NCBI GenBank assembly: GCA_030435675.1
Contig: CM059621.1
Span: 17,422,001 to 17,486,000 of the forward strand
DNA: 64,000 nucleotides
Direction: 5' to 3'
Origin: Steinernema hermaphroditum
Lineage: Eukaryota > Nematoda > Chromadorea > Rhabditida > Steinernematidae
A model generated the notes under the pieces. It was not told where the DNA came from and searched no databases. It saw only the letters and a program-made list of their open reading frames with translations. The position numbers and the translations under genes are program-made. Positions within the stretch are counted from its first letter, which is position 1. Each line of letters opens with the position of its first letter. Positions 44,489 through 56,022 of this stretch are shown piece after piece.

Positions 44489-45291
44489 TCACTAATCGAG
44501 AAGTTTTTCGTGATACTTACTGCCGTATGTTTTGTTGCACGCAATAAAAGTGAGTTAATGATGGTCGTATTTGTGAATGCTGTCGTCGGGTGGTTTGCAT
44601 GCTCTTCCCATCTAGATAATCTCCTCTGGTCGAAGCTTTGATGCCTGCTGTGGTCCAACATAACTGTAACGATATGAGTGAGGGTCGAGAGGAGATAAGG
44701 AGGTCAGATATGTATTTGCAGGTGGACAATAGGGAGGATGCTTATGGACGATCACAAATAGAGTGACCTTTAAGGCCCATTTATACTCTGCGCGACACAA
44801 AACCCCCTTTTTGGTGTCGCTTAGCTTGTCTACGTGTGATTATTTACGCAAAACCAAATCAAACTGCACAGTCATGATGCTATCGGACCGGGCCATTAAA
44901 CCATCAAAAGAAAATAATTGCAGGTTAACTTTACGTAGGTTAACTTAGCTGTCGCTTAGCTTCAACTCGACTGTCGCGCAGCTGTGTCGCGTAGCTGCGC
45001 GACAGTCAAGTTGAAGCTATGTTTCAATCAGCTGATGTAACGAACCATCTTATCCTTCGCGAAAGCCTTTTGGAAATGGAAGAGGTCCTCAAAAACAAGC
45101 ATTCATTTCATTTGCATCCTTTCTGCTTACTTTGTTCTTCACCATTGCCCTGTTTTGAGTCACTTAGCCTCTATGCGGTCACTGCCCGCCTCCTTAGTTG
45201 TGGTCACACATAAGTTCTGATAAGATTGCGCAGCCTAGCGTTGATAAAATGTCAACGCAAAGACTCATTGGATACTCTATCTTATCGAGCG
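44489..45291. promoter_or_regulatory. Upstream region of the GATA factor with GATA sites and a hairpin
   Basis: About 0.8 kb after the OGDH stop. It holds a 63-nt hairpin (44957-45019) and at least four GATA motifs: CTTATC at 45049-45054, TGATAAG at 45218-45224, TTGATAA at 45241-45247 and CTTATC at 45281-45286. No gene seen. Confidence 0.5.
44957..45019. repeat. Near-perfect hairpin, 28-bp arms
   Basis: The left arm starts TAGCTTCAACTCGACTGTCG and the right arm ends CGACAGTCAAGTTGAAGCTA, with a 7-nt loop TGTCGCG. At most two mismatches are present in 28 bp. The words TGTCGC and TTAGCTT recur nearby at 44815-44830. Possibly a small transposon remnant or a structured RNA. Confidence 0.7.
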
Positions 45292-47787
45292 ATGTCTTCG
45301 CAATACGCTTTCGACTCGGCCAACGCTCCCTTCTACGACCCTTTGGCCGCCATGGGAACCCAACAGCAGACCTTCAACTTCTCGAATCTCACCTATCTTC
45401 CGAACTACTCAAATGCCATGGCGCAGCTCCACGGCGGAGGCTACATCGAGCCTAACTATCAGATTCCCTACGAGATCACCATACAGCAGCAGCAGTACCA
45501 TATCGAGTAGGTCGGAATGTTTGGCGCCTGATATAAATCCTTGTTTCAGTCCCCAACCTCAACCAGGACTCCATCGCTTTAGTCCTCAGCAAACGTACAT
45601 CCATCGCCCTAGTGTCATCTATCAAAGCACGCCAGCCGCCTCAAGCAGCGAATCACTTCCCACTGACCTCCCGGAGCTCCTACGCCCACGTCCACTTCCA
45701 GTCATGTCTTCTGTGCACGACAACACTTCAAATTCTTCGTTCTACGCCACGCCGGCAAGGAAGCAGAAGCCTACAGGCTGCCAGCGCCATGCCACATCGA
45801 TATGTTCCGTATGTGGAACGAGCAACACAACTCTTTGGCGGCGCAGTCAGACGGGAGCCATAGAGTGCAAGTAAGTGATCCGGTAGAGCTTAGAAATCTA
45901 GGAATGATGCTCAGCTAAACCTCACTAGAGCCAATATATACAGTGCGGTCCTATAATACCTTTTGATTCGCCGATGACCTTTCGTGCTGGCAAACACTAG
46001 GCCCGTACTGACAAGGGAAGTGTCAAACATGGCCCCCGCCGATTTGGCTGAAACTTTGCGTACTAATAGGTCTTGCCAAGAGTAGTAACCGCGCAAAAAA
46101 TCAGCGGCCCATACCGGGTAGATTTCGAGAAAAATGTACTTTTAAATTTGCTATTGTGGTTATGTTGTTCTAATGCAGGCTTATTGAGAACGTATAGGTG
46201 GTCGAGGGGTAACACTTCAGAACCGCGTATTTTTGGTTCCGGGTTCGAATCCCAGTGCAAACAGTTCCTTTTATCTTTCCTTTCCTTGTTTCTCTGGGTG
46301 TAAATTTCACGTTAGTTAGCACAGTTCTCCTGATTCGAAAATGCGTTATTGTTGAAATGCAAAATCTTTTTGAAATGCAAGGATTACAGATGACCAAATC
46401 GCAACACTGAAATCCACAGCGCTACAGAAAGTGACCAAACATGAAGGCATTGTGTCCTAAGCACGTTCTCAAAATATTAGCGGCCGTCGGTTACACTGGG
46501 ACTAAAACTGGCATCAAGATGATCAACTTTACGTAAAAACGTATAATAGTACGACAACGACGGTGGATCGACCGTGTCTCAATAGTTCAGTGGTAACAGT
46601 CTTGCCTGACAGGCGGTACACCCGGGTTCGATTCCCGTCAGGAGTCGTGATTTTCCATTCATTTAATCGTTTGTATCTAACTGCCTTTTACTGCATTTCG
46701 TCGCAAAAAAAAGAGAAAATCACGAATCAATTTTTTCGTATCCATATATCATGTCTTTATGCCAACTATAAGAATCATTTTGAGACTAGTTTTATCCATC
46801 ATGTTATCGACGTCCTCTAATAATTTGAGAAAGTGATCAGGACACCCAGGACATTGAGATACACCACATCTTGATGTTTGGTCGCTTTCTGTAGCGCTGT
46901 GGATTTCAGTGCTGCGATTTGGACATCTGTCAGCTTTGCATTTCAAGAATAACACATTTTCGAATTGGGAGAACTGTGCTAACGTGAAATTTACACCCAG
47001 AGAAACAAGGAAAGGAAGGATAAAAGGAACTGTTTCCACTGGGATTCGAACCCGGAACCAAAAATACGTGGTTCCGAAGTGTTACCACTCGACCACCTGT
47101 ACGCTCTCAATGCGCCTGCATTAGAACAACATAACCACAATAGCAAATTTAAAAGTACATTTTTCTCGAAATCTACCCGGTATGGGCTGCTGATTTTTTG
47201 CGCGGTTACTACTCTTGGCAAGACCTATTAGTACGCAAAGTTTCAGCCAAATCGGCGGGGGCCATGTTTGACACTTCCCTTGTGAGTGACCATGACACAT
47301 TTTGTGACTTTAAGCTCACTTTGCCATGGCTGTCAGAGAATCGAGAAAAGGCATAGCAAAACAGTTGTGAAGTGCTTCACCAAGTGGGGAAAAACTATCC
47401 ACTTGACCACTCAAGGCCCAATCACAGCGTGAATGATGGGTGTGGCAGATGTTGTGGGCAATCGTGTCGCTCGGGCGATCGTATCGCTACCGTAATTTAT
47501 ACTGAAAATTAGCGTATACAGTAGACCGTCTGATGTCGCATGTAGACTTCCGGCTTCGCACGTAGACCGATCACTATCGAAGAATACGCAGCAACGCCTT
47601 ATTACACGCCGTTCTACAGTACTCATGAGAATCATTCAGTGCTTGCAACCTGTACTACCGAAAGAACAACAAACGGCGACCGCGAGATTTAAGGGACAAG
47701 CCGATCGTAAAGCGGAACCGTCGTAAGGCTCCAGCTTACAAGACTCAGCTGAGTTTACTGCTCAGCCAAGATACTTCACCTTCATAG
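45292..47787 (+). CDS. GATA-type zinc-finger transcription factor (END/ELT class)
   Basis: Three exons (45292-45506, 45550-45870, 47640-47787) join in frame to 227 aa. The N-terminus is Tyr/Gln/Pro-rich (MSSQYAFDSANAPFYDPLAAM), typical of an activation region. The single finger is C-x2-C-x17-C-x2-C: CSVCGTSNTTLWRRSQTGAI and then CNACNLYYRKNNKRRPRDL, followed by a basic tail KPIVKRNRRK. The ACNLYYRKNN form, in place of ACGLYYKLH, is typical of the nematode END-1/END-3/ELT-3-like factors that specify endoderm or epidermis. The second intron (45871-47639, 1.77 kb) divides the finger between Cys pairs and is filled by a foldback repeat; the other intron is 43 bp. GATA sites upstream suggest control by other GATA factors. 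An in-frame upstream ATG at 45226 is possible. Confident of family, not of orthologue. Confidence 0.88.
46011..47283. mobile_element. Large foldback element (1.27 kb) in the GATA-factor intron
   Basis: Left arm 46011 to about 46455 and right arm about 46860-47283 are inverted copies that begin and end with ACAAGGGAAGTGTCAAACAT. Matches include CGCGCAAAAAATCAGC, ACCGGGTAGATTTCGAG, the tRNA-like TAGGTGGTCGAGGGGTAACA, GGTTCCGGGTTCGAATCCCA, TTTCTCTGGGTGTAAATTTC and GATTTCAGTGCTGCGATTTG (right-arm reading). The arms have small differences. The 400-bp loop contains a tRNA-like sequence at 46576-46646. Termini are shared with 34612-35007. Confidence 0.8.
46576..46646 (+). pseudogene. tRNA-like sequence in the foldback loop
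   Basis: Has an A-box TAGTTCAGTGG, a loop CTGACAG (would read GAC, Val) and a B-box GGGTTCGATTCCC. The acceptor stem does not pair, and the anticodon stem has two wobbles and a mismatch. Probably a tRNA-derived sequence and not a working gene. Confidence 0.4.
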
Positions 47788-47887
47788 AACAACGTCGTTG
47801 TTGTACCAAATACAATAGTCAGTATTTCGAAACATCACACTGTCAATGTGCCGAGAATTATAACAATAAATGCAACTGTTGAGAGCG

Positions 47888-48979
47888 TCCTATTCTTCTT
47901 TATTCGCTATAGTCTCCGTATCATAGCTCCAATTAGGATCAATCGACATGTTCGTCCAGTGGGTTTCGAAAATGGCGTCCGCAAAACATCCTGAGCTGGC
48001 GACGAACTTGTCGTTGTGATTTCGGAAATCATCTACGGGAATGGCTGAAAGGTTATCTCTTACGATGTTTAATTGCTGGCGACCTACTTGCGAAATCTGG
48101 CTGCGGGAAAACGGGGGCCGAGTGAGCAGGAAAACGTGGAGCACCGGTCACCATCGGCTGTACTGGGTACTGTGGAGGCGCTTGCCCGCTATAGTATCCT
48201 CTGACAGGCGGGTTTCTCGGGGTGCGATGCTTCGGTTGCGCGAGCTTCAATATCAGCTCGTAACGACCGACTTTGAATTTGTTCATCTCTAGCTGAAATC
48301 AGCGTAAGAACAAGCAAAGGAGCATAGCCTACTAAAGCTCTTTGTTGATCGGTTTGGTCGCAAAATCGAACGAATCCTAGTCCTTTCGATGAGCCATCTG
48401 GACTACGGTAGACCTTCGCTCCGCGACAGCTGCGGTAGCGTTCACCGAAGATCTGGAAAAAGAGGGTCGGTGATGGGGAGAGCATGACGCGAACAAACCA
48501 AGAAAAGCTGTGCGTCATCCATGTCCAGAGGCATGTTGTTGACGAACAAGTTGTACTCGACATGCCTAAAACCGGATCATGAAGATATGATTTTTTAGTC
48601 ACGGCTTGGGAAACAGAACACTTTTAGCACAAATATGAAGAGAGCGCTTACGGTGCGTCGGGAGAGTTCGCGAACGATAAATTAAATATCGCTGGTGGCG
48701 CTGTACCGGGGATCTGTCGGCCGTTTATCTTCAGCATCGCCTTCCGCGCAACCTCCTCTGACTGGAACTCGACAAAACAGTATCCCGCTGCCTGGAAATT
48801 TCGACTTAAAGATAGTGAAAGCTTTAGAAACTCACCGCTCCGGTAGTTCGATCCTTAACCGGCTTCACTACTACAATCTCGCCGAGTTGAGCGAAGGCGT
48901 GCTGAACGAATTCGGGCGTCCAATTCGCCGCCAAGTCGCCCATCCATAGTGTCCGTTCGGTGGCGGCGTAGACGGACAT
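47888..48979 (-). CDS. SECp43 / TRNAU1AP-like two-RRM protein
   Basis: Homologue of the tRNA-selenocysteine-associated protein, an RNA-binding factor in selenoprotein synthesis. RRM1 starts near the N-terminus (MSVYAATERTLWMGDLAANW; RNP2 LWMGDL) and continues in the next exon with AGYCFVEFQSEEVARKAML (RNP1). It ends PGTAPPAIFNLSFANSPDAP, as in SECp43. RRM2 has YNLFVNNMPLDMDDAQLF, SCRGAKVYRSPDGSSKGLGF and VRFCDQTDQQRALV. The C-terminal region is Pro/Tyr-rich, then a short acidic end (THWTNMSIDPNW) like the family's last block; TAG at 47888-47890. TTTCAG precedes the ATG by three bases. The 3' end converges with the GATA factor about 100 bp away. SEC16 lies 391 bp upstream on the same strand. 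Confidence 0.88.
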
Positions 48980-49370
48980 GTTCTGAAAGAACCATGAAGC
49001 ATCTGCTAGGTAACATAAACAACGAAACGACGCCGCGGGAGAAACGCAAAACGGCGGCCTTAGTATAGCCATGGACTTTGCCTCGATATTCCGCCAATCG
49101 CCACGTTTTAGGCACTACAAAGGCGCAAGAAACATCTCACGTGCCGACTTTACTTGAGCATCATAGAAAACGCATGTATATTAATGCTACTTCCCTAGCC
49201 AGTGAAATATGTAACAATCGGAACCACCATCCAGGAATCACAGAAATCTCAACAACGACCATTAAACCAATGCGTTATTACGATTAGCATATAAAACAAA
49301 AGTATTCCTACAATAAGTTATAATATATTATCAAATGTTTATTTATCACAGTTGTTTTCTTGTATTACAC

Positions 49371-52300
49371 TCATGACGACCCTTCAGTATTCGTACTTGG
49401 AGCAAATGGATTCACAGCACCTTCTTCTTCATTGTCATTTTCTAAACGTAGAGTTTTTTTTTTGCTTTGTTCTATAAGTGTGGGTTACCTGGGGGCGAAG
49501 GCATAAAGTGAAAAGTAGCAGGACCAGGCACCATAGGCATAGCTGGCATAGCATTGCCAACCGGTAAGGCATTTGCTCCTGATGATGGAGCGGTTTGGAA
49601 AGCGCCCGCGTTAACATATCGGGATCTACGTTGCAGTCCTCCACCGGACGATGAAGTATTCACGGGAGGAGCACCCGCGGCGACCGCCGGAGCAGGAGGT
49701 ATCGCACTCATAGTAGCTGGAGGTGGAGGGACATCTTCTAATCTCTCGACACCGTCTCCCACCCAACACTGTCTTTGTTCATCCCACACGATCTAGATAG
49801 AGAAGTGATTGACGTGGCTACAGGAAACCGTACTTACCGCTGGGCTCTTGTCGTCGGGCAGAATCATTTCGTTTCTACTGGGTATGGCTTTAGAGATTAA
49901 GCCGGCGAGCCAGCCGCCACCACTCTTCTTCTCATTGTCACTAGACGGCTTCTGCGGTTGAGATGTGCTCGCAGTATCTGCTGGCCGCGATGGTGCTTGC
50001 TTCAGCGAAGGGGCTGGCATTTGAACTTTCGGTGTTACCGAAGGAGCCATAGGAGGCATCGCTGCTGGAGACACAGTAGGCGGTACGGAGAAGGATTCAT
50101 GACGAGGCTCTTGGTGGTACGCTGGCTCTGGTTGTACAGAATGCAATGGCGGCAGCGAAGGAGCTTCAAAAGCTGGCAGAGACTGAACGACTGGAGCAAC
50201 AACCGGCGATATCGGCGTGGGCGACATGACTTCAGGATCTGTTCGATCAGAATAAGGAGTATCTTCGTGTTCCGAATGAGTCAGCGTATCGGATATTTCA
50301 GTTGTTGGTGGACTAGAGATCTAAACGACGTCAATAAGATCGTTACGTCCGCGTATTAACAGCTTACAGTGGAGGATTTCTGTGTAGAAGTAGGGGGATC
50401 TTCCACTACCTGGCTACTGCGAAAATTTGGTGAGCTCCAATGCGCTTGTTCTCGCTGTTCATTGTGAACAGGTTCCACCGACTCGTGATGAGCTTCAGGA
50501 TCGGACCAAGAAACCGCCGCTGGCTGTGGTGGTTGCGGATGGTTGACCGCCACTGACTCCCATGGTGCTTGAAGTTGCTCTGGTTGCTGCTGCACTTGCT
50601 CCACTGTAGATTCCGTTGGCTTTGAAATCTCCGATTCAGACTGGAAAACCGTTGGTATCTGTGGCGCTTGAGATTGATCTTCATCCTGCGGAGGCTGTTG
50701 CGCTTGAGGTTGCGCTTCAGGATGTTGACATGCGGTGTTTAACTGGTTCATAACCGTATCCTTCATAGAGCTGAACCAGGCAGTTTGTGCTTCAGTGGCG
50801 CACGCCACATATTTTAGACGATCAGCCAGCTCGCACATTTCCAAAATCTTCTGAGCAGGATACATGTGCCACACATTCCATATGGTCATGACAATGTCGA
50901 AATAGTAACGGTAGGCGTCAGTAGTCATGCCGCCCATTTCGGCCAACATCTGAGCGTACTGCATTCGACACGTTTGGAAAGCAACCGAAACATTCAGTGC
51001 ACTCAACTGTCCGTTGTTCTTGAGTCTCATCACGTATGCGTAGATTTCCGTAGCCTGTAAGTCGATTAGCGACCATCTGAAGAAGCACATCAAGATCTGG
51101 AAGGGAAGAGAAAACACGTACCCAAATGGCGTTGTGTGGGAGCTGTGGTAATCATCGGGAATGCTAGCGTGGATTAGGTCGATGTGCTGGCGTACGCTTT
51201 GGTCTTCTTCGTTTCTGAAAAGAGATACTGAGAAAGGGCCAAAAACATAGCTTGAAACAGTTTTCGAAAATGATTAAGTATACGGAGAATCATCGAATGC
51301 CTATTTCTTTTATAGTTGCTGAAGCATTTGAATACTGAGAGTACTGACCGCACTGATAAAATCGCCTGGTATTCAAAAGACCGGCACTCAAATATCTAAG
51401 CAACTCTTTAGGCATGGTAAATCTTGGCTACCGAAGCAGATAAATCGATAATCATGGCAGATGGTTATATTTTTAGGTGCCAAAACGAACCCTTGTTCTA
51501 CAGGTCTGAACGGATCCATATCAGCTAACAAGTTCACAGCTAGGAAACAGAAGTCAGCTGCGGAGTGGAAATCGCGTCGTGCCAGAGCTCGACCGAGGTG
51601 GTACACAGTATTCATCGCATGACTGTATGCATGTGGGGTTGTGCCAGTAGTCAAATTAGCCAAAACTATGGCAGCGTGTGCCCTCCACAATGCAGGATCG
51701 TCCGTTGGATTTGTCTAAAGTGGTACATGAAGAATGGCAGATAACAACAACTGGTACCAAAACGAGAGCAGGTTCCCCAGAAGCAACACTCAAAAGTGTT
51801 AAAACGGGACTTTGCACCGGCCTCTGCGCGAGAAGCTTAGCCTCAATTTGATCAAGTTTTGTCGGGTCGTTGGGATACAGGCGTCGGGCAAGCACAAATG
51901 CATCTGCGTACATGCCGTCTCGAATGGCGTTTTCAATTGCTTCCTAAAATTAAAGAGATGTACAAGTTTCCCAAAAAGTCAACGTACATCAATGTGTCCT
52001 CCAAGCAGGAAATTTGTGAAGCGTTCGTAAGCATTCGCATCAACTCGTCGACCGTCAGAATCAGCCAAACTTAGCGAAGAAGTGCTTCCAGCAATATCGC
52101 TAACTGAAGAACCACGAACTGCACGCTGGTGGTTGAACACTGCACTGTTTCTGACCAAAAGCTGAGCCAAATCAGGACCAGTGACTCTCTAAAACACCGA
52201 ACTAAAGAGCCAGTTTCAACCACAGAACTTACTCCTTGTTGCTGGACTATCATTTGGAGCAGCTCCCATATAAGAAGACAATCGTTAGCGTCACTCGAGG

Positions 52301-55300
52301 TTGGATTAGCCATCATCAAGTCAGAGCTTCTAATCCGAGCAATCTGACGATCGATGAACAAGCGAACAGTGTGAGTAGGAGTCTCATTCCAAACTAGAGG
52401 ACCCTTGAAGGTTTCCATGTTTTCAGCGATTTTTCGAATTTGAGGACAGTTCACGAAATCGCGAAAGTTAGTCAGCTTCACGGCATACATGTTCGACATC
52501 GGATCGAGGACAACCATACGGCCACCGGGTCCAAAATTCGCAATGGCATGACGTTCACGGTACTTAAGAGGCTCCTTAACCACAGAGTCGATGCTTGCCA
52601 AATCGACACTGTCATCAACTTGGTCATAAACACTTCCTCGGTCGCTTGCGCTGAAAAGCGATTATGAAGAGAAGAAAGACCGAAAGTCCAGAAGGGAACC
52701 GAAACAACTTTCAGAAAAGGAGAAGAAAGAAACCCAAGGGTTAGCGAGAAACAAAGAAACCAATAAAAAAAGCAGTTCTCACAATTCTGGAACCGATTGC
52801 GATTTGGTGAATTTCCGCACAATGACTCTAAAGACAATAATTCATAACAGTGGATTTTCTGTGAGCATAAATGAGCAGTTTACGGTACTTACTCAGGTGT
52901 TTCTCGATCATCACTGAACAACTGTCTCTGTGAAGCCTCGTAAGCACGCCTGTTTCTTTGTTTGCACCTTTCTCTGACTTCATTGTATTCAATTTGGGTA
53001 TGTTCGCAAATCTGAAAATGAGTCTTCTTAGCCGTCATTATCAATGGGAAAACGGACCTTTACAAGAGCTTCAACATCGGTGAGGCCTTCACACTTGTAC
53101 TTGTAGAATTCACGGTTGAATACCATGTCGAACTCCGAAGCATCATGATAATGCTTATTATAAAGTTCAAAATAGAACATGAATGCTGCGCGGACAAGGG
53201 GTTTGAGCTGATAGTAACCATCGGGTGGAGGGTTAGAATGCAGCTTAGCTTGAACATCTTGTAGATTGAGCTTCACAACACCAAAGTAGTACTGCTCTTC
53301 TTGAGCAACTTGCATAGCATATGGATCCTGAAAGTTACAACAGAGATTTTGATCAGAGAAAGAGAGAGACGAAACTACCATAAAATACGAAGGCTGCGAC
53401 ATTCTTGACTGATTTTGGTGATACATTTCGAGCTCCTCTTCACTACCCATGTCACTTTCGTCAAGTCTCGATTCGTTATCACTGTACGAATCAGCCTCAT
53501 AACCACCAGCAGCTGCAGCAGGATTGAGAGCCGAAGCATTGCGAAGCGAACGACGATCATAATCGTTATAGGTATTGTTCTGCCTTCCTCCTCCTTGCAC
53601 AGAAGCAGCGTATCTACAATATAGCTAACATTAACCAACATTTCATTTGAAATGCGAACCTTCTGCTCGGTTCAAAGCTGGACATCGGACGACGTGGCAT
53701 TTGGTTAGCTTGGTACGCATCATAAGAATACTGTCCATTGGGAGTAAAGCGCCCACTTGGGGCAACATAATGATGGCCATATCCACCAACTGCGTAGAAG
53801 CTGAAAAAATAGATAAATGACGGAATTGCGGTAAAACAACAAGCGTACTTGTTAGGATAAGCAGGAGCTCCTCCACCGTTGTACACAGTGTTAACTCGAC
53901 GAGGAGCGCGTGCAGGCTGGGGCTGAACCTCTCCATACTCAGATCGAGCTCGTGAAGAAGGACGCTCTCGCTCCCCAGCTCGTTCAGCGGCGCGCTCTTT
54001 GCGAGTTTTACGCAGCATCTCGGTAATGTCGTCCTCATCAAGTTCACTCGGTGGCGGCTGGATATTCACGTTCCGAGCATCCGAGTTCCTAATGACGCTT
54101 CCACTAACTGATCCGTCATTCAATCGCTGGGAACTGCCGATCAAATTGCGGGTGAAGCTAAATGCGACACAGTAAAAGGGATAATCCACGAGTAAATCCA
54201 CTCACGCTGGGTTTTGTGCTGCCATCGACGTCAGCGGATTTTTCGGAGCCGTTCGCCAATCTAGGTGCGAAGGTGTCTCCTTGCGGTAACGATCCATACG
54301 TTCCATAATGTTGGGATACCTAACGTAAACACGGTTAGAGAGCAGCCATCAAGCATCAAAATTCGTCCAACGCAGCAAAAGATCGCGACGCGTGCTGTTG
54401 ACCCAAAAGAACGCCTCGTGATGACGAGGAGATGTAGGTGACCGCAAGTCGCCTGTACAAACGCATACGTGCAACTGAAGCTGTCTGTAGTGCGAAATGC
54501 AAGTGATACAGAAAGGCCGTCTATAGACAGCTCTTCCGGAAAAATGAGACTATTTTTTTAAACCGCTTGCGGGTCTTGCAGCTCTCGGCGTGTCTATATG
54601 CCCGTCTATCGTCCATTTTGCACTTGATTTTAGACAGCAATGCGAAAAGCTCTTCATTTCTCGATAACACGTTTCGCGAGTAAAATTTCCGGGGAACCGC
54701 GGTAGGAACCCAGGCCGCTAATGGCGATGTGCATCAGCAATCGCACGAGCGCGTAAAACTTAGAGGCGATTTTTTAGATGCTAGATACCATGTTAGAGGT
54801 CAGTCCCGAAAGAATGCAAATCGGTAGAAAGGCATGTTGTACTTTTCTTTGAAGTTGCTGCAAAAGCTTGTAGAGCAGTATCCCATCACCGATATCCGTA
54901 TCCTATCTCACCTGATACATAGAACTCAAATGAACTTACTCTCTGAAGACAGTCTTATATCGCTCGCGAATGTTGCTGGAAGCCGTCTTGGTGCCCTTGG
55001 TGGCGCCACGTGTACTTCCAGCAATCGATCGATCGTCGTCTTGCGATTCCACAACAGAAGACACCATGGCAAACTGCTGATTTTGCAGCAGCTGCTGGTG
55101 CTGCTGCGCTCGCACTGTCTCATGGTTTGCCGTATCAGCATCGGCAACGTCGTTTCTGTCCACGATAACCATGCTTGAGTGCGAGTCACGTTCCTCTTCT
55201 TGTCGCGTGCTACTATTCGTTTGTCCGCTCTCGTCGCTGGCCGGAATCTGCAGCTCTGCGGGGTTGCTGTTGATCGGCGTAGAAGTGGCGATGTGCTGTG

Positions 55301-56022
55301 GAGGAGGCGACATCCGTTCTGGCGTAACCGGGCCTACTTCTTCTTGCGGAGGCGCCAAAGTGCTTTCCTCGAGCTGTGACTGTTCTTCCTGTACAGGAGC
55401 ACTGGCTAGCGGGGCAACGTGCGCGACAGCCGCATTTGTCACCTTTCCTCGGCTGCTAATGGTTGAAGACGATCCATCAGTGGTAAGCGGAGCCGCGGAG
55501 AGAACGGGCTGAAAGGAACGAGGTAGATGGTGCACCAATTCCACAACGTTTAAAAAAATCGACGGCCCAATTCGGATCTCTATGCACGATCTAACCCAAA
55601 GTTTGATTACAGTGCGTACATGACCGTTGTTAAGAAAATGCCAATTACCTGGTGCTGCTTGATCTGCTGCGGCAAAATCGGTTGATGATGCTGGTTCTGA
55701 GGCTGGACGAATAGTTGGTGCTGAGCTTGAGCAGTATGCTGGTGCTGAGCTTGAGCAATATGCTGGTGTTGTGCTTGAACAGTAGGCTGAAAATTACATT
55801 TCTCTACACCATTCGTCGAATTCAAGCACTTACAACTGGATTGACGGACTCCTGCGTCCAGAAGGAGCTCGTCTGTTCGGAGCGATTTGTTTGAGGCTGG
55901 CTGAGTGGCGCCTGTCCGGCGCTACCAAGATTGATTTGGCTCCAATAGGAAGCGCTTGACTGCTGATGCGCCGGCTGTTGAGCTTGCGACGTCGGCTGAT
56001 GCAGCCAGTACTGATTTGACAT
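49371..56022 (-). CDS. sec-16A.1: SEC16, ER exit-site scaffold
   Basis: A large multi-exon gene. SEC16 organises COPII assembly at ER exit sites. The N-terminus (MSNQYWLHQPTSQAQQPAHQ at 56022) and following exons to about 53600 are Gln/Pro/Ser-rich and disordered, with a Gln-His repeat at 55640-55790. Then come EEQYYFGVVKLNL and YYQLKPLVRAAFMFYFELYN (53050-53300). The conserved central domain starts at 52600-52350 (YRERHAIANFGPGGRMVVLD, NMETFKGPLVW). The ancestral coatomer element runs from about 52300 to 51400 (CLLIWELLQMIVQQQG, AIRDGMYADAFVLARRLYP, LWRAHAAIVLANL, SAADFCFLAVNLL). A Pro/Gln-rich C-terminal half follows, ending NPFAPSTNTEGSS and TGA at 49371-49373. AATAAA lies about 25 bp after the stop. 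An acceptor (TTTTTTTCAG) precedes the ATG by about 20 bp. Exon boundaries inside the gene were only partly traced. Confidence 0.92.

Noticed and set aside
48980..49371. Firm operon call for SEC16 and SECp43
   Set aside because: Same strand and an acceptor before SECp43, but the 391-bp gap is longer than typical nematode operon spacing; left as a possibility.
49371..56022. Splitting the SEC16 region into several genes (Q-rich part, central domain, C-terminal part)
   Set aside because: Exons join on one strand with short introns, and the order disordered-central domain-ACE1-Pro-rich tail is that of SEC16; no stop plus poly(A) signal was found between parts.
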